This document shows, in pieces, positions 27,147-36,820 of a stretch of DNA of 64,000 nt. Each line of letters starts with the position of its first letter. Positions within the stretch are counted from its first letter, which is position 1. The position numbers were made by a program, and so were the translations under genes. The notes beneath the pieces are model-generated. The model saw only the letters and a list, made by a program, of their open reading frames with translations, made no database searches and was not told where the DNA came from. Source of the DNA: Planctomycetaceae bacterium (GTDB lineage: Bacteria > Planctomycetota > Planctomycetia > Pirellulales > Pirellulaceae); contig JAIYDN010000091.1 in the NCBI GenBank assembly GCA_027487485.1, positions 124,001 through 188,000 on the forward strand. The letters are read 5' to 3'.

Positions 27147-28070
27147 TTACGCCAAGCCCATGCGTTCTTTCGGATCTTTCAACGCGTGTTGCAGTCGAGC
27201 GAGCGCTTCAGTTTCAATCTGGCGAACGCGTTCACGAGTCAATCCAAGAGCTGCACCAATTTCCTTCAGCGTATGCGGCGTTGTGTCGTCGAGACCGAAA
27301 CGCATTTTTAGGACGGTGGCTTCGCGAGTGTCCAAGGTTGACAGCAATTCGATCGCTGTTTTCAGGACGTCGTGATCGACCATGACTTCGTCGGGTGCTC
27401 GCAACCGCTCGTCCATCACCATCTCGCCAAGGGACCAGCCGGAATCGGTTTGGTCACTTTGGGGGGTGGCGTTGTAAACTTGGATGGCCTTTTTGATGAT
27501 CGGGAGCTTCTTTTTGGGAAGGCCCAGAATTCTCGCGATTTCTTCCTGAGTCGGCATTCGGCCCAGTTCGTCGCTTAACCGAGCCGTCGCACGTCTCCAT
27601 TTGCTGAGCAGTTCCACCATGTACGCAGGGATGCGAATAGTCTTGGATGAATTGATCAAGGCACGCTTGATCGATTGCTTGATCCAATAGCTCGCGTACG
27701 TGCTGAATCGGGTTCCCATGTCAGGATCGAATCCTTCCACGGCACGTAGCAGCCCTAAATTTCCCTCTTCGATCAGGTCTTGCAAGGCAAGCCCTTTGCT
27801 CACGTAGCTGCGAGCGATATTCACGACCAACCGTAAATTCGCACGCACCATGCGGTCTCGTGCTTGCACGTCTCCGACTGCGATTTGACGAGCCAGCATC
27901 TGCTCGTCTTCTGCCGTCAAAAGTTTGGTTTCATTGATTTCCCGCAAATAGGTCTCGAGAGGAGATTGCGGCTGGGCACCATCCTTGGGACTTTTTCGAC
28001 GCGAGATCAGTTTGAGATCTTCGTCCTGTGGATCCTCCACATCGTCTAGGTATGGACTGGAATGTGCCAT
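27147..28070 (-). CDS. RNA polymerase sigma factor, RpoD/SigA-like
   Basis: 307 residues from the ATG at 28070 (AAAGAGAC upstream); the frame runs further 5' without a good start. It has region 1.2 (PLETYLREINETKLLTAEDEQMLARQI), region 2 (NLRLVVNIARSYVSKGLALQDLIEEGNLGLLRAVEGFD...RFSTYASYWIKQSIKRALI), region 3 and region 4 (LKEIGAALGLTRERVRQIETEALARLQHAL). The near-consensus regions 2.4 and 4.2 indicate recognition of -10/-35 promoters of the primary type. The short N-terminus without region 1.1 suggests a group 2 factor, but a housekeeping role cannot be excluded. Confidence 0.93.
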   Translation of the reverse strand: MAHSSPYLDDVEDPQDEDLKLISRRKSPKDGAQPQSPLETYLREINETKLLTAEDEQMLARQIAVGDVQARDRMVRANLRLVVNIARSYVSKGLALQDLIEEGNLGLLRAVEGFDPDMGTRFSTYASYWIKQSIKRALINSSKTIRIPAYMVELLSKWRRATARLSDELGRMPTQEEIARILGLPKKKLPIIKKAIQVYNATPQSDQTDSGWSLGEMVMDERLRAPDEVMVDHDVLKTAIELLSTLDTREATVLKMRFGLDDTTPHTLKEIGAALGLTRERVRQIETEALARLQHALKDPKERMGLA

Positions 28071-28310
28071 GAAGTCTCTTTGGTAACGAAAGGGGTCGGA
28101 GGAGCAGACGGCGCAGGAGTTTGCAACAGCCTGAGAACGGAAGCGTTTTGAGTCTATCGTCCCGAGAATGCTGTCAAATACGCTGTTTTCTTCGGACTGC
28201 GGGCGGTAACGATTATTCGGTGAGGCACAAACCCTTTGGCAGAATGGGTTTTCGACGTACAATCGAGACACTTGGTACAAACCGATTCTCTCCTCTTTTG
28301 ATCCGCCACT

Positions 28311-29333
28311 ATGCTTTCCACTGCACTCGAAGCTTCCCTTGATTCTCGCGCCGATTCCGTTTGGCAGGCTCTAGCGACATCCGTCCTGGCTGGTACCCCC
28401 TGCAGTCGCGACCAAGCGGTGTCGATTTTGAAATCAACGGACGATGAATTGTTGGATCTGATTTCGAGTGCGTATCGAATAAGGCATCAGTTTTTTGCGA
28501 AGACGGTACAGCTGTACTTTCTCATGAATGCCAAGAGCGGGCTGTGCCCTGAAGATTGCAATTACTGCAGTCAATCGAAGATTTCGGATGCTCCCATCCC
28601 AAAGTACAACATTCTGAGTCGCGATAAGTTATTGGACGGCGCTCGTTTGGCCGCTGAACGCAAGAGCAAGACCTACTGCATCGTGATCAGTGGTCGGGCT
28701 CCGAACGAACGCGAAATGAAAGCGGTGGAGACGATCGTTCCGCAAATCAAAGAGCAATACGGCTTGAACATTTGCGCATGCCTTGGCCTTTTGGATGAGC
28801 AGCAAGCCCAACGTCTGAAAGCGGCGGGCGTCGACAAAGTGAATCACAATCTCAACACCAGTCGAGAGTACTACCCAGAGATTTGCACCACGCATACTTT
28901 CGAAGATCGAGTGCAGACATTAAAGAACGTTCGTTCTGCAGGCATGGAATTGTGTAGCGGCGGGATTGTCGGTATGGGTGAGAAGCCTGAGGACATTGTC
29001 GCCATGGCATTCGAACTGCACGATCTTTCTGTGGAGTCTATTCCGCTCAACTTCCTTCACTCGATTGATGGGACTCCACTGGAACGTAAAGAGTATCTGA
29101 ATCCTCGGGACTGTCTTCGAGCGTTGTGCATGTTCCGCTTCGTGAACCCACGAAGTGAGTTGAGGATTGCGGGAGGGCGCGAGCGTCATTTGCGTTCCAT
29201 GCAACCCTTCGGGCTTTACATTGCCAACAGTATCTTCGTGGGGGATTACCTGACGACCGAAGGTCAGCCTCCGCAAGAAGACTATGAAATGATTCAAGAC
29301 TTAGGCTTCGAGATCACGGGCAGTTGTATGTAG
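28311..29333 (+). CDS. bioB: Biotin synthase
   Basis: 340 residues. Radical SAM enzyme with the cluster-binding motif C79-x3-C83-x2-C86 in GLCPEDCNYCSQS. BioB features follow: YCIVISGR, NLNTSREYYPEICTTHTFEDR, and R-x-A-G-G-R-E near the C-terminus. It inserts sulphur into dethiobiotin to make biotin. No other bio genes are adjacent. It is transcribed divergently from the sigma factor gene; the start ATG lacks an obvious ribosome-binding site. Confidence 0.95.
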   Translation: MLSTALEASLDSRADSVWQALATSVLAGTPCSRDQAVSILKSTDDELLDLISSAYRIRHQFFAKTVQLYFLMNAKSGLCPEDCNYCSQSKISDAPIPKYNILSRDKLLDGARLAAERKSKTYCIVISGRAPNEREMKAVETIVPQIKEQYGLNICACLGLLDEQQAQRLKAAGVDKVNHNLNTSREYYPEICTTHTFEDRVQTLKNVRSAGMELCSGGIVGMGEKPEDIVAMAFELHDLSVESIPLNFLHSIDGTPLERKEYLNPRDCLRALCMFRFVNPRSELRIAGGRERHLRSMQPFGLYIANSIFVGDYLTTEGQPPQEDYEMIQDLGFEITGSCM

Positions 29334-29372
29334 GCTAGTCTCCCTTCCATCCTCTCTTGGTAAAGTGTCCCA

Positions 29373-30680
29373 ATGAAAATTTTCCAGCAAGGTCGTTCGC
29401 GGCGTTCGTTTTTGAAACAATCTGTGGCGGTGAGTGCTTTGTATGCGGCGCCGACCATTGTGCCCTCGAGCGCGCTTGGCCGCGATGGTGCGACCGCTCC
29501 AAGTGAGCGTATCACGTTGGGAGTGATTGGGATTGGCCCGCGTTGTACGTATGACTTGCAAGCAATGCTCAAGTTGTCAGATGTTCAATGTGTTGCCATC
29601 GCCGATGTTCAGGAGTCGAGACGTCAAGCTGGTAAAAAGCTGGTGGACGACCACTATAACAATCAAGACTGCAAAACCGTCCGCGACTTTCGGGAGATTT
29701 TGGGCCGTAAGGATATTGATACGTGTTTGATCGCAACCGGGGATCGCTGGCATGCGTCCGCGTCGATCATGGCTGCGGAAGCTGGCAAGGATGTTTATTG
29801 CGAAAAGCCGTGCGGGCTGACGATTGATTATTGTCAAGCAATTGCAACGGCGTTTGCAAAAACGGGGCGAGTCTTTCAAGCCGGCACGCAACGTCGAAGT
29901 GTACCTAACTTTGTCCAAGCTGTTCAGATAGCACAGTCCGGCCGGTTGGGTAAATTGCACACGTTGTACGCGTCTGTCTACACCCCTTCCATCGAATCAG
30001 CGTGGCTGCCTTCGGAACCAACGCCTTCCCCGGAGATTGTCGACTGGAATCTTTGGCTGGGGCCTGCACCTTGGCGTCCTTACAATAGCCAGTATGTCTC
30101 GGGTCGGTGGCGTGGGCAGTGGGACTTTGATTCGGGGGCGAAGCTGTTGGACTGGGGCGCTCATACGTTGGATCTGTGCCAATGGGCGAATAATTCTGAC
30201 GATGCGCTACCTATATCGTACGAGCCCTTTCCGAAGGGAATTGTCTGCACCTATGCAAACGGAGTTCGTGCGATCCTTGATTTTCTAGACACCCCCTTTG
30301 GCGATAGGCCCGGATGGATCCAGACCATGGGAACCTGTCCGGTTCGCTTCGAAGGAGATGCCGGAAAGATTGAGACCGGCGATAGCGGTGACATTCAGGC
30401 GTCGGACGAAGCGCTTCAAAAAGAGCTGACGCTGAAAAGCAAAAAGGTTGTAGGCTTAGATGTTTCGGCCCATGCCAGGAATTTCTTTGATTGCGTCAAG
30501 TCACGCAAGCCAACGGTTGCGAACGCTCAGGTCATGAAACGGTCTCACGTTGCTTGTCATGCGGCCGCACTCGCTTGGATTCTTCAGCGAACCCTTCGGA
30601 TCGATCCAACGACCGAGCTATTCCTGGACGATGCCGAGGCCAACGGATTACGTTCGCGAGTCGCACGGAATCCCTGGTAG
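29373..30680 (+). CDS. Tat-exported Gfo/Idh/MocA family oxidoreductase
   Basis: 435 residues. The N-terminus carries a twin-arginine signal (RRSFLKQSVAVSALYAAPTIVPSSALG). The Rossmann domain begins with TLGVIGIGPRC, and the family's EKP motif is present as DVYCEKPCGL (about residue 150). The C-terminal alpha/beta domain includes WDFDSGAKLLDWGAHTLDLCQWA. Such proteins oxidise or epimerise sugars with NAD(P). Export of an NAD-dependent fold is typical of Planctomycetes paralogues and implies the cofactor is bound before transport. Substrate unknown. Confidence 0.9.
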   Translation: MKIFQQGRSRRSFLKQSVAVSALYAAPTIVPSSALGRDGATAPSERITLGVIGIGPRCTYDLQAMLKLSDVQCVAIADVQESRRQAGKKLVDDHYNNQDCKTVRDFREILGRKDIDTCLIATGDRWHASASIMAAEAGKDVYCEKPCGLTIDYCQAIATAFAKTGRVFQAGTQRRSVPNFVQAVQIAQSGRLGKLHTLYASVYTPSIESAWLPSEPTPSPEIVDWNLWLGPAPWRPYNSQYVSGRWRGQWDFDSGAKLLDWGAHTLDLCQWANNSDDALPISYEPFPKGIVCTYANGVRAILDFLDTPFGDRPGWIQTMGTCPVRFEGDAGKIETGDSGDIQASDEALQKELTLKSKKVVGLDVSAHARNFFDCVKSRKPTVANAQVMKRSHVACHAAALAWILQRTLRIDPTTELFLDDAEANGLRSRVARNPW

Positions 30681-30710
30681 TCAACGCTCGGCTTTAGGCT
30701 CGTATCCTGT

Positions 30711-32717
30711 CTACATATCGGTTGTTGTTCCGGACAGTTCGTTGATGACCGATTCAGGTGCGATTGGCACTTGAGCGGATGGATCGAACATTTGTCCAGC
30801 GGGGCTGCCGACGAGACTTGGGTCCATTGGGCCAGCGCTGATACGGTCGTTCACTTTGACGCTTTCGGGATTGTCCCTTGGCGTGAAGTGTCTTCCGCGT
30901 TGGTAGGCAGCTTGAATCATGGCACCGTCTAAGGCCTCCTCCGAAAGGTTGACTTGGTTGTATCCAAGCAGCGAGCCTTTCTCGCGATGGAAGTCACGAA
31001 TAGCAAGGTTGTAATCGACTAGCGAGCGATAGAAGGCGCTGGTGCTCGTGGCTAGTTGCTGTTGTGCTTGAAGAAGGAAAGTAACGTCGTCCAAGCCTTT
31101 TTCTTTTCGTTCCGACAAGGCTTCGATACGACGCGAGTCTGCTTCCACTCGGTTGTAGTTGGTTTGCAGTTGTGCGTAGCTTCGAGAAATCTGCCTGGAA
31201 GCAGTGCTCAAGTCGTGCGAAATTCGAAGCTGCTGTTCTTTGAGAAGGGTCATTTCTCTCGCTAAGCTGAGCTGTGCGTGGCGTACAGCAGCAGAAGCTT
31301 GTCGGAGACCAATGTTGTAATTCCATTCAAAGCCTGCTTGCCATTCTTGGTAGTTCCCCTCGGTGACGCTTTGGAAGAGGCTTTCCAATTGGTTGGTGGA
31401 GTTTCTGCTGCCCACAAGATGGTCACCCAGTCCTCTCCAACGATACTGAGTTAGAACGTCTAGCCGTGGCCTTCGATTCAGACGCGAGGCGATCAGTTCG
31501 AGTTCACGACGCTTGATGTTCCATTCTTGGCGACGAATTTCAACCCGTTGAGTCAAGGCGTCGCCGAGACAAGCATCCCAGTCGAAAGCCACCTCGGCCT
31601 GGATTGGTTCGTCCGATGGGCGTATAAGCCGACCGTCGGTGGCTTGAAGGCCCATGACGTATCGAAGGCGTTGTTCGGTATTGTAAAGACCTTGAGAGCC
31701 GGCCAAGGCTTCGTTGACTTGAGACTCGAATGCAAAGTAGTTGGAGCGAGCTTGTGCCTCCGGAGCTGCTTCGCCCCCTCGCATTCCAACGCTTCGAAGC
31801 TTATCGAGTCGCTGCCATGTTTCGAGTGAGCTTTGGCGACCTGCGACTTGAGCTTCCAAGGTTCTGTAAGCAAAGTACAGTTCCCAGTACGCTCCTTCGA
31901 CATCGCTAATCAGGCGAAGGACACCGGCTTCAAAATCCGCCAGCGATATGTCGGTATTGATTCTTGCGATCAAGATACCGTTGTATTGGCCGATGGCAGC
32001 ATTGGGGCCGGCAATACGGTTGATCGTAGTTCCCGCACCCTGCATCAACGGTTGGCGGTACTCTGCTTCCAAAAAGCCAGAGAAGTCACTTTGGAAGTTT
32101 CGGGTCGGATTGTTGTTGCGGTCGTAAACGGTGTTGGCCCGCAAAGCATAGGACGCACCTGTTGCCGTTCGCTTAGAGATTTGGTTCGTGTAAACGGCCT
32201 GAGTTTGCCGGCTGGATGCAACGAACAGGTCCTCGAATCCGGGGGCTGCACGCACGTTCACAGGCCGGTCGTTCTTGGCCCAAAACAATTGCGAAGTCAC
32301 TTGCGCGTCGAAAGCTGCTAATGCAGCCTGTGTTCCACCTAGCGGATTGAGCTCGGTGAGAGCAGGGTTGTATTGAGTTTCCTGTCCCTGAGGTGCGGCG
32401 ACAACGCTTCCTCCCAACGTCCTCAATACATCGCTGCTTTGGAGAGCCATTTGGATCGCTTCTTGCAGCGTCAAGTCAAATGTCGGTAGCTCGCTGGGGT
32501 TTTGCAATGCATGCGGCATGGTCGTTTGCAACGCAGTGGGGTCCAGCGGTGCATTAACATCCGGGTATTCGATTTGAGTGACGAAATTCTGAAAGTACGA
32601 GACGTCAGACGAATCCCGCCATGCTTGAAAGCGTCCAGTTTGTTTACAGCCAGCCAAAAGCGTGCTTGCAATACATCCAGCAGCAATCCATTTTCGAAGC
32701 GATTTGCGTTGAATCAT
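30711..32717 (-). CDS. TolC-family outer-membrane efflux lipoprotein
   Basis: 668 residues from the ATG at 32717. The signal peptide ends in a lipobox (STLLAGC). The remainder shows the two long helical hairpin regions of OEP/TolC proteins. One is at about 225-360, with LADFEAGVLRLISDVEGAYWELYFAYRTLEAQ. The second is at about 450-590, with ISHDLSTASRQISRSYAQLQTNYNRVEADSRRIEAL. They form the outer-membrane channel of tripartite efflux systems. It is longer than usual by about 150 residues. No membrane-fusion or pump gene is adjacent. Confidence 0.88.
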   Translation of the reverse strand: MIQRKSLRKWIAAGCIASTLLAGCKQTGRFQAWRDSSDVSYFQNFVTQIEYPDVNAPLDPTALQTTMPHALQNPSELPTFDLTLQEAIQMALQSSDVLRTLGGSVVAAPQGQETQYNPALTELNPLGGTQAALAAFDAQVTSQLFWAKNDRPVNVRAAPGFEDLFVASSRQTQAVYTNQISKRTATGASYALRANTVYDRNNNPTRNFQSDFSGFLEAEYRQPLMQGAGTTINRIAGPNAAIGQYNGILIARINTDISLADFEAGVLRLISDVEGAYWELYFAYRTLEAQVAGRQSSLETWQRLDKLRSVGMRGGEAAPEAQARSNYFAFESQVNEALAGSQGLYNTEQRLRYVMGLQATDGRLIRPSDEPIQAEVAFDWDACLGDALTQRVEIRRQEWNIKRRELELIASRLNRRPRLDVLTQYRWRGLGDHLVGSRNSTNQLESLFQSVTEGNYQEWQAGFEWNYNIGLRQASAAVRHAQLSLAREMTLLKEQQLRISHDLSTASRQISRSYAQLQTNYNRVEADSRRIEALSERKEKGLDDVTFLLQAQQQLATSTSAFYRSLVDYNLAIRDFHREKGSLLGYNQVNLSEEALDGAMIQAAYQRGRHFTPRDNPESVKVNDRISAGPMDPSLVGSPAGQMFDPSAQVPIAPESVINELSGTTTDM

Positions 32718-33204
32718 GACCAGTCCCGTTCGCAACTTACCTTGAGTGTCAGTTCGGGAGACTTGCTAGGCGGCTGGCCAAGCAGTCTCGTGTGACATTG
32801 CAAGCAATTCAATCGGAAAAGCAAGCAATGGCGTCACGTTGCGCCTTTCGGGCTCAAGTGGCACAATGAAACGTATCGGACCTTTCGGTACAATCGCTGT
32901 ATTGGTGACGCTAAGCCTTATCAACAAATCACAATCAGGCGCAGTACATCAGGCATCTCGGAAATACATTCCCTAGCCGTCAGGGTCAACGCAATGCGGA
33001 GTTTCCTATCTTGCCTGGTTTGTCTTGCTTGCGTATTCCGGTTTGTTGTATGACAGAACCGGCGAACTGCGCCCGAAGATTCACGATATCTCACGAGCCG
33101 GCAAGCATCCGCTAGACCGTATCGAGAGCACTTGCCTACCCACCTTTCAATTCGACATGCACCGACACCAACCCTACGAAGCAGTCATCGAGCGTTCGTT
33201 CTCG
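32718..33204. promoter_or_regulatory. Divergent intergenic region between tolC-like and TPR genes
   Basis: 487 bp. Minus-strand candidate promoter TTGATA-17-TACAGC (near 32895-32925) for the efflux gene. Plus-strand candidate TTGCCT-17-TATTCC (33011-33039) for the TPR gene. The frame of the TPR gene is open upstream, but the encoded peptide does not look like protein sequence. No other gene seen. Confidence 0.4.
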
Positions 33205-34164
33205 ATGTACGCGCGTTGGTTAGTTGGGTTAGCAATTGTTTGTGGGCTTGTAGGGACGGGAGGTTGCCGAGGGTTTTCGCAGCGTAAGTCCAATTCCCAA
33301 TTGGTTGCTGCAAGGCAGTTGTCGTTGCGCGGTACCGATGCGCTTGAACGGTCGAGGCAACAAGATGCGGAAGTGCTCTTCTCTGAAGCTCTGAAGAATT
33401 CGCCGTTGGACGAGCGGGCTCATTGGGGGTATGCAACAACGCTATGGAAACGAGGCGAGAAGCAACGCGCCATGGAGCACATGCGAGAGGCCATGCGGCT
33501 CTCCGGCAAGAACCCTCAATATGCCATTCGATTAGGTGAGATGACCTTGGAGTCAGGAGACTTGAAGGCCGCACGCGAGCTGGCACTAGGTGTGCTTTCG
33601 GTAAATCGCAATCAATCGCAAGCCTGGGCGCTGCTAGGGGACACCCATCAATCCGAACGAGATTGGCCCGCGGCGCTGGAGTGCTACCATCGAGCTTTGT
33701 TGATACAAAGCGACTACCCTCGTGTGCAGCTTTCGGTTGCCGAAATCTATCGCTACATGGGCAAGCCACAGCGGGCGCTAGCAGCCTTGGATCGCATGAC
33801 GGACTTGCGATCGACTGCCGATTCCGACCCCGGCGTGTTATTGGTTCGCGGCCAGGCTTTGGCAGATTTGAACCAAAGGGAGGAAGCGGCCGAAGTGCTT
33901 GCAAAGGCTTCAGAACGGATGCCTAGCGACCGAGTCGACAAACAGATTGAGCTGGTTCATGCACAGCACCGAATCGGTGAGCTTGTACCCGCTCGAATGA
34001 CTCTTGGAAAGCTGATCGCACAGAACAGTGCGGATCCCGAAGTCATGCGTTTGCAGTCGATGCTTGACATGTCTTTTGCGCATTTGTCGGAACCAACCAC
34101 CCCAATGTCGGAGGAAAACAACATTCTGATTTCGTCAGGCATTCAACTTCAAACGAATCGTTAA
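33205..34164 (+). CDS. TPR-repeat lipoprotein
   Basis: 319 residues from the ATG at 33205, chosen because it begins a lipoprotein signal peptide (MYARWLVGLAIVCGLVGTGGC). At least five tetratricopeptide repeats fill residues ~40-290 (for example ERAHWGYATTLWKRGEKQRAMEHMREAMRLS and PRVQLSVAEIYRYMGKPQRALAALDRM). TPR lipoproteins scaffold envelope complexes. It is divergent from the TolC-like lipoprotein gene, so a shared envelope role is possible but unproven. Confidence 0.85.
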   Translation: MYARWLVGLAIVCGLVGTGGCRGFSQRKSNSQLVAARQLSLRGTDALERSRQQDAEVLFSEALKNSPLDERAHWGYATTLWKRGEKQRAMEHMREAMRLSGKNPQYAIRLGEMTLESGDLKAARELALGVLSVNRNQSQAWALLGDTHQSERDWPAALECYHRALLIQSDYPRVQLSVAEIYRYMGKPQRALAALDRMTDLRSTADSDPGVLLVRGQALADLNQREEAAEVLAKASERMPSDRVDKQIELVHAQHRIGELVPARMTLGKLIAQNSADPEVMRLQSMLDMSFAHLSEPTTPMSEENNILISSGIQLQTNR

Positions 34165-34266
34165 GTCGTCAAGTAAGTCGATTCGGATGGTGTACAATAG
34201 GCAGGGTGTGCCGCCCGACCCTGGGCGGATAACCCGTCAGTGCTCACATTCTCTATGGTTCCTCTC

Positions 34267-35199
34267 ATGATTCGCAATATTGGTTCGCTATTGTCCTTAT
34301 CCATCACGCTGTTGATGTTCGCTTTGGTGCCGTCGGTTGATGCTCAAGAAGCCAAGCATGTCTTGGTGATTGCAGGCAAGCCTTCCCATCCGCCCCGCAT
34401 GCACGAATTCAACGCTGGGGTTCAGTTGCTTGCAAAGAGTGTTCAAGATCGCAAGGATCTAAAACTAGATTATGCATTGAATGGATGGCCAAAAGACGAA
34501 GCAATCTTGGATCAGGTCGACGCGATCGTCTTTTATATGGACGGAGGAGCGGGGCATGAAGTGGTTCAAGAGAACGGCCGCCGAATGAAGCTGGTACAGA
34601 AGCTTGCGGACAAAGGTGTTGGACTTGGTTTCATGCACTATGCCGTCGAGATTGTGCCTGACCAAGCCGGAAAGGAATTCAAGCGTTGGATTGGTGGGCA
34701 TTACGAACATATGTTTTCCTGCAACCCTATTTGGGAACCAAGCTTCGCACAATTCGCCCAGCATCCTATCACACGCGGGGTACAGCCGTTTTCTATCAAA
34801 GATGAATGGTACTTCAATATGCGATTCGTTTCGGATATTCCTGGCAACGAAACCACCAAGACGGATGCGTTGGCATTTACTCCTATCCTTGTCGCTTCAC
34901 CATCCGATGACGTGCGCGATGGCCCTTATGTTTATCCCGCTGGTCCCTATACCCACATTGAGTCCAACCAAGGACGCGCAGAGGCCATGATGTGGGCTGT
35001 CGAACGAGCGAACGGAGGACGCGGATTTGGTTTCACAGGCGGACACTTTCACGACAACTGGGGTAACGATTCGTTCCGAAAAGTGGTTCTCAATGCAATG
35101 TTATGGATTGCGAAGGGGGAAGTCCCTGCAGACGGTATCGAGTCGGTTGTAACCCCAGAACAATTGAATCAAAACCTCGACCCCAAGCCAAGTAGGTAG
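34267..35199 (+). CDS. Exported ThuA-like domain protein
   Basis: About 310 residues. The start is uncertain between ATGs at 34240, 34255 and 34267; the last gives the neatest signal peptide (IRNIGSLLSLSITLLMFALVPSVDA). The rest is a ThuA/glutamine-amidotransferase-like fold, with HVLVIAGKPSHPPRMHEFNAGV, a DAIVFYMDGGAGHEV turn and GFTGGHFHDNWGNDSFRK. Family members take part in disaccharide (trehalose) use in some bacteria; in Planctomycetes they are exported and often found with sugar oxidoreductases and DUF1080 proteins. Substrate unknown. Confidence 0.87.
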   Translation: MIRNIGSLLSLSITLLMFALVPSVDAQEAKHVLVIAGKPSHPPRMHEFNAGVQLLAKSVQDRKDLKLDYALNGWPKDEAILDQVDAIVFYMDGGAGHEVVQENGRRMKLVQKLADKGVGLGFMHYAVEIVPDQAGKEFKRWIGGHYEHMFSCNPIWEPSFAQFAQHPITRGVQPFSIKDEWYFNMRFVSDIPGNETTKTDALAFTPILVASPSDDVRDGPYVYPAGPYTHIESNQGRAEAMMWAVERANGGRGFGFTGGHFHDNWGNDSFRKVVLNAMLWIAKGEVPADGIESVVTPEQLNQNLDPKPSR

Positions 35200-35223
35200 G
35201 CTTCTTAGCGACCTGATTAACCC

Positions 35224-35979
35224 ATGCATCAAGCGAAACCTAGCGACAAAAGCCTTGATTTGCGTCCCGACAAGCAAAGGGGCTTGATGCGTTGGGTTCG
35301 GAGAGTGGTTCGATGGGCGGTAAGAACCGCATGCTTGCTGATGACTCTTGCCGTGGTTTTTGTGGTCGCTGCTTGGGTGCTTGGAAACACACCGGTGAAC
35401 ACGGATTTCCAGAGCGCGGGTGAAGAGGGGATCGAAATCGTGATTCTCAACAATGGAGTCCACGCAGATATTGTGGTTCCATTGGATCACCCCGAGTTTC
35501 GATGGCGCGATTATCTTGCTCCTTCACACTTTATTGCTCCGAGTTCGGAATATCGATACGCTCTGTTTGGCTGGGGGAACCGGCACTTTTACATGGAAAC
35601 GCGAACCTGGGATGACGTAAAAGTCATGACGGTATTAAGGGCGTTTGCGGGTATCGGCGACACAGTGGTTCATGTCGAGCTGTGCAGCCACAATTCCTGG
35701 GACTCGGAACGCTCTCGCAAGATACGCATTAGCCCAGATCAATTTCGGAAGCTAAGTGCTTTTTTGTTGGAAACGATGAAAACGTCAGAAGACGGGAAGC
35801 TCGTTCCAGTTCCGAATGCTCATTATCATGACTCGGACGCATTTTACGAGGCAAAAGGAAGCTACCACTTGTTTCGAACCTGCAACGTTTGGGCGGGGGC
35901 GGGTCTCAAGAAGGCAGGCATTCGTGTTGGCTACTGGACTGTTACGCCTGGTTTGCTGTTTGCTTGCTTGCCAACTTAG
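35224..35979 (+). CDS. DUF2459 (TIGR02117) family membrane-anchored protein
   Basis: 251 residues. A basic N-terminus is followed by one transmembrane helix (about 40-58, TACLLMTLAVVFVVAAWVLG). The periplasmic domain carries the family signatures (N)NGVHADIVVPL, YALFGWGNRHFYMETRTWDD and YHLFRTCNVWAGAGLKKAGI. The conserved His and Cys (TCNVW) suggest a papain-like fold, but no activity is established. It follows the ThuA gene by 24 bp and could be cotranscribed. Confidence 0.85.
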   Translation: MHQAKPSDKSLDLRPDKQRGLMRWVRRVVRWAVRTACLLMTLAVVFVVAAWVLGNTPVNTDFQSAGEEGIEIVILNNGVHADIVVPLDHPEFRWRDYLAPSHFIAPSSEYRYALFGWGNRHFYMETRTWDDVKVMTVLRAFAGIGDTVVHVELCSHNSWDSERSRKIRISPDQFRKLSAFLLETMKTSEDGKLVPVPNAHYHDSDAFYEAKGSYHLFRTCNVWAGAGLKKAGIRVGYWTVTPGLLFACLPT

Positions 35980-36078
35980 AACAGTTGTCCTCAACTGTTT
36001 CTGAAGCTTGCAACAATCCCCCCATCTCGAGTTCACTCTTGGCGGCACTATACGCCAGAAGGAGTCTGTGGGCGTTTT

Positions 36079-36107
36079 GTCTCTGCGTCCTCCGCGACTC
36101 TGCGTTT
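36079..36107 (-). repeat. CTCTGCGTCC-type dispersed repeat
   Basis: TGTCTCTGCGTCCTCCGCGA followed by CTCTGCG, the reverse-sense relative of the CACGGAGGCACAGAG phrase at 9.37 kb. It lies between the DUF2459 gene and the VapC remnant, at the edge of an islet of unusual genes. Confidence 0.5.
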
Positions 36108-36219
36108 TCAAATAGCTCGGAGAGTCGCAACAGAATGACATCGAACCAGTTCGACACATCTAGATGCCCTACCTCCGTTTAATCGACTTGGGATCGATTG
36201 TGCGGCATGGTCGCAGTTC

Positions 36220-36468
36220 GTGAAGGATTTCGGACGAAGTTTCAATAACGTGGAGGGTAAGCCTACCAGCATCGCTCAAGTTCGACTTTTCAAAGAATTT
36301 ACGCAGAATGGAACTGCGATCGCTCGTCAAGACAATGGGATCGCAGTAACTGCTTTGAAATTTGATTACGACTTGTTGACAGCCAACGTGACTGAGTTTC
36401 GTCGAGTTCCCAGTTTACGTGTCATCGAATATTCGAATCGTAGTGGAAGCCATGTTGTCTTGATCTAG
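36220..36468 (+). pseudogene. VapC-like PIN-domain toxin, C-terminal remnant
   Basis: An 82-codon frame whose last ~55 residues (RLFKEFTQNGTAIARQDNGIAVTALKFDYDLLTANVTEFRRVPSLRVIEY) read like the C-terminal half of VapC-type PIN RNases. They include the D-x-x-IA-x-TAL helix and the T.N..EF..VP.L pattern. The N-terminal half with the first catalytic Asp is missing, and no VapB antitoxin gene is adjacent. I infer a decayed toxin gene, marking a site of gene turnover. Confidence 0.7.
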
Positions 36469-36820
36469 CCAAGACCCAAGGGCGACAGCGGCGAATAGCA
36501 TGCCAGGTTTACGGGGTTGGGGATCCGATAGGCAATCTTGCTAGCCAAGGCCATCGCACCTACTTGAAAATCTGTTCGGCAATTATCCTTTACGAATCAA
36601 GCTCATAATCATGCAAACAAATATGGCAACTCAAACATGGCACGGATGCATCATGGCCTTTCGGTTCAACGAATTGACTCGGATATCGGTAAGTTAGAAG
36701 GTATGGAGCTGCACTCTACACCGTCGCAACATAACGGCGGCCTGTTGGATGCTAGACCCATTTTGCCGGACGAGTATGCTTTTATTGACACATTCAGAAA
36801 TCTGGGAGGCTCGTATCACG
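36469..36820. other. Intergenic stretch after VapC remnant
   Basis: 352 bp with no convincing gene; a 64-codon frame from 36637 has no supporting features. Probably decayed sequence. Confidence 0.5.
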
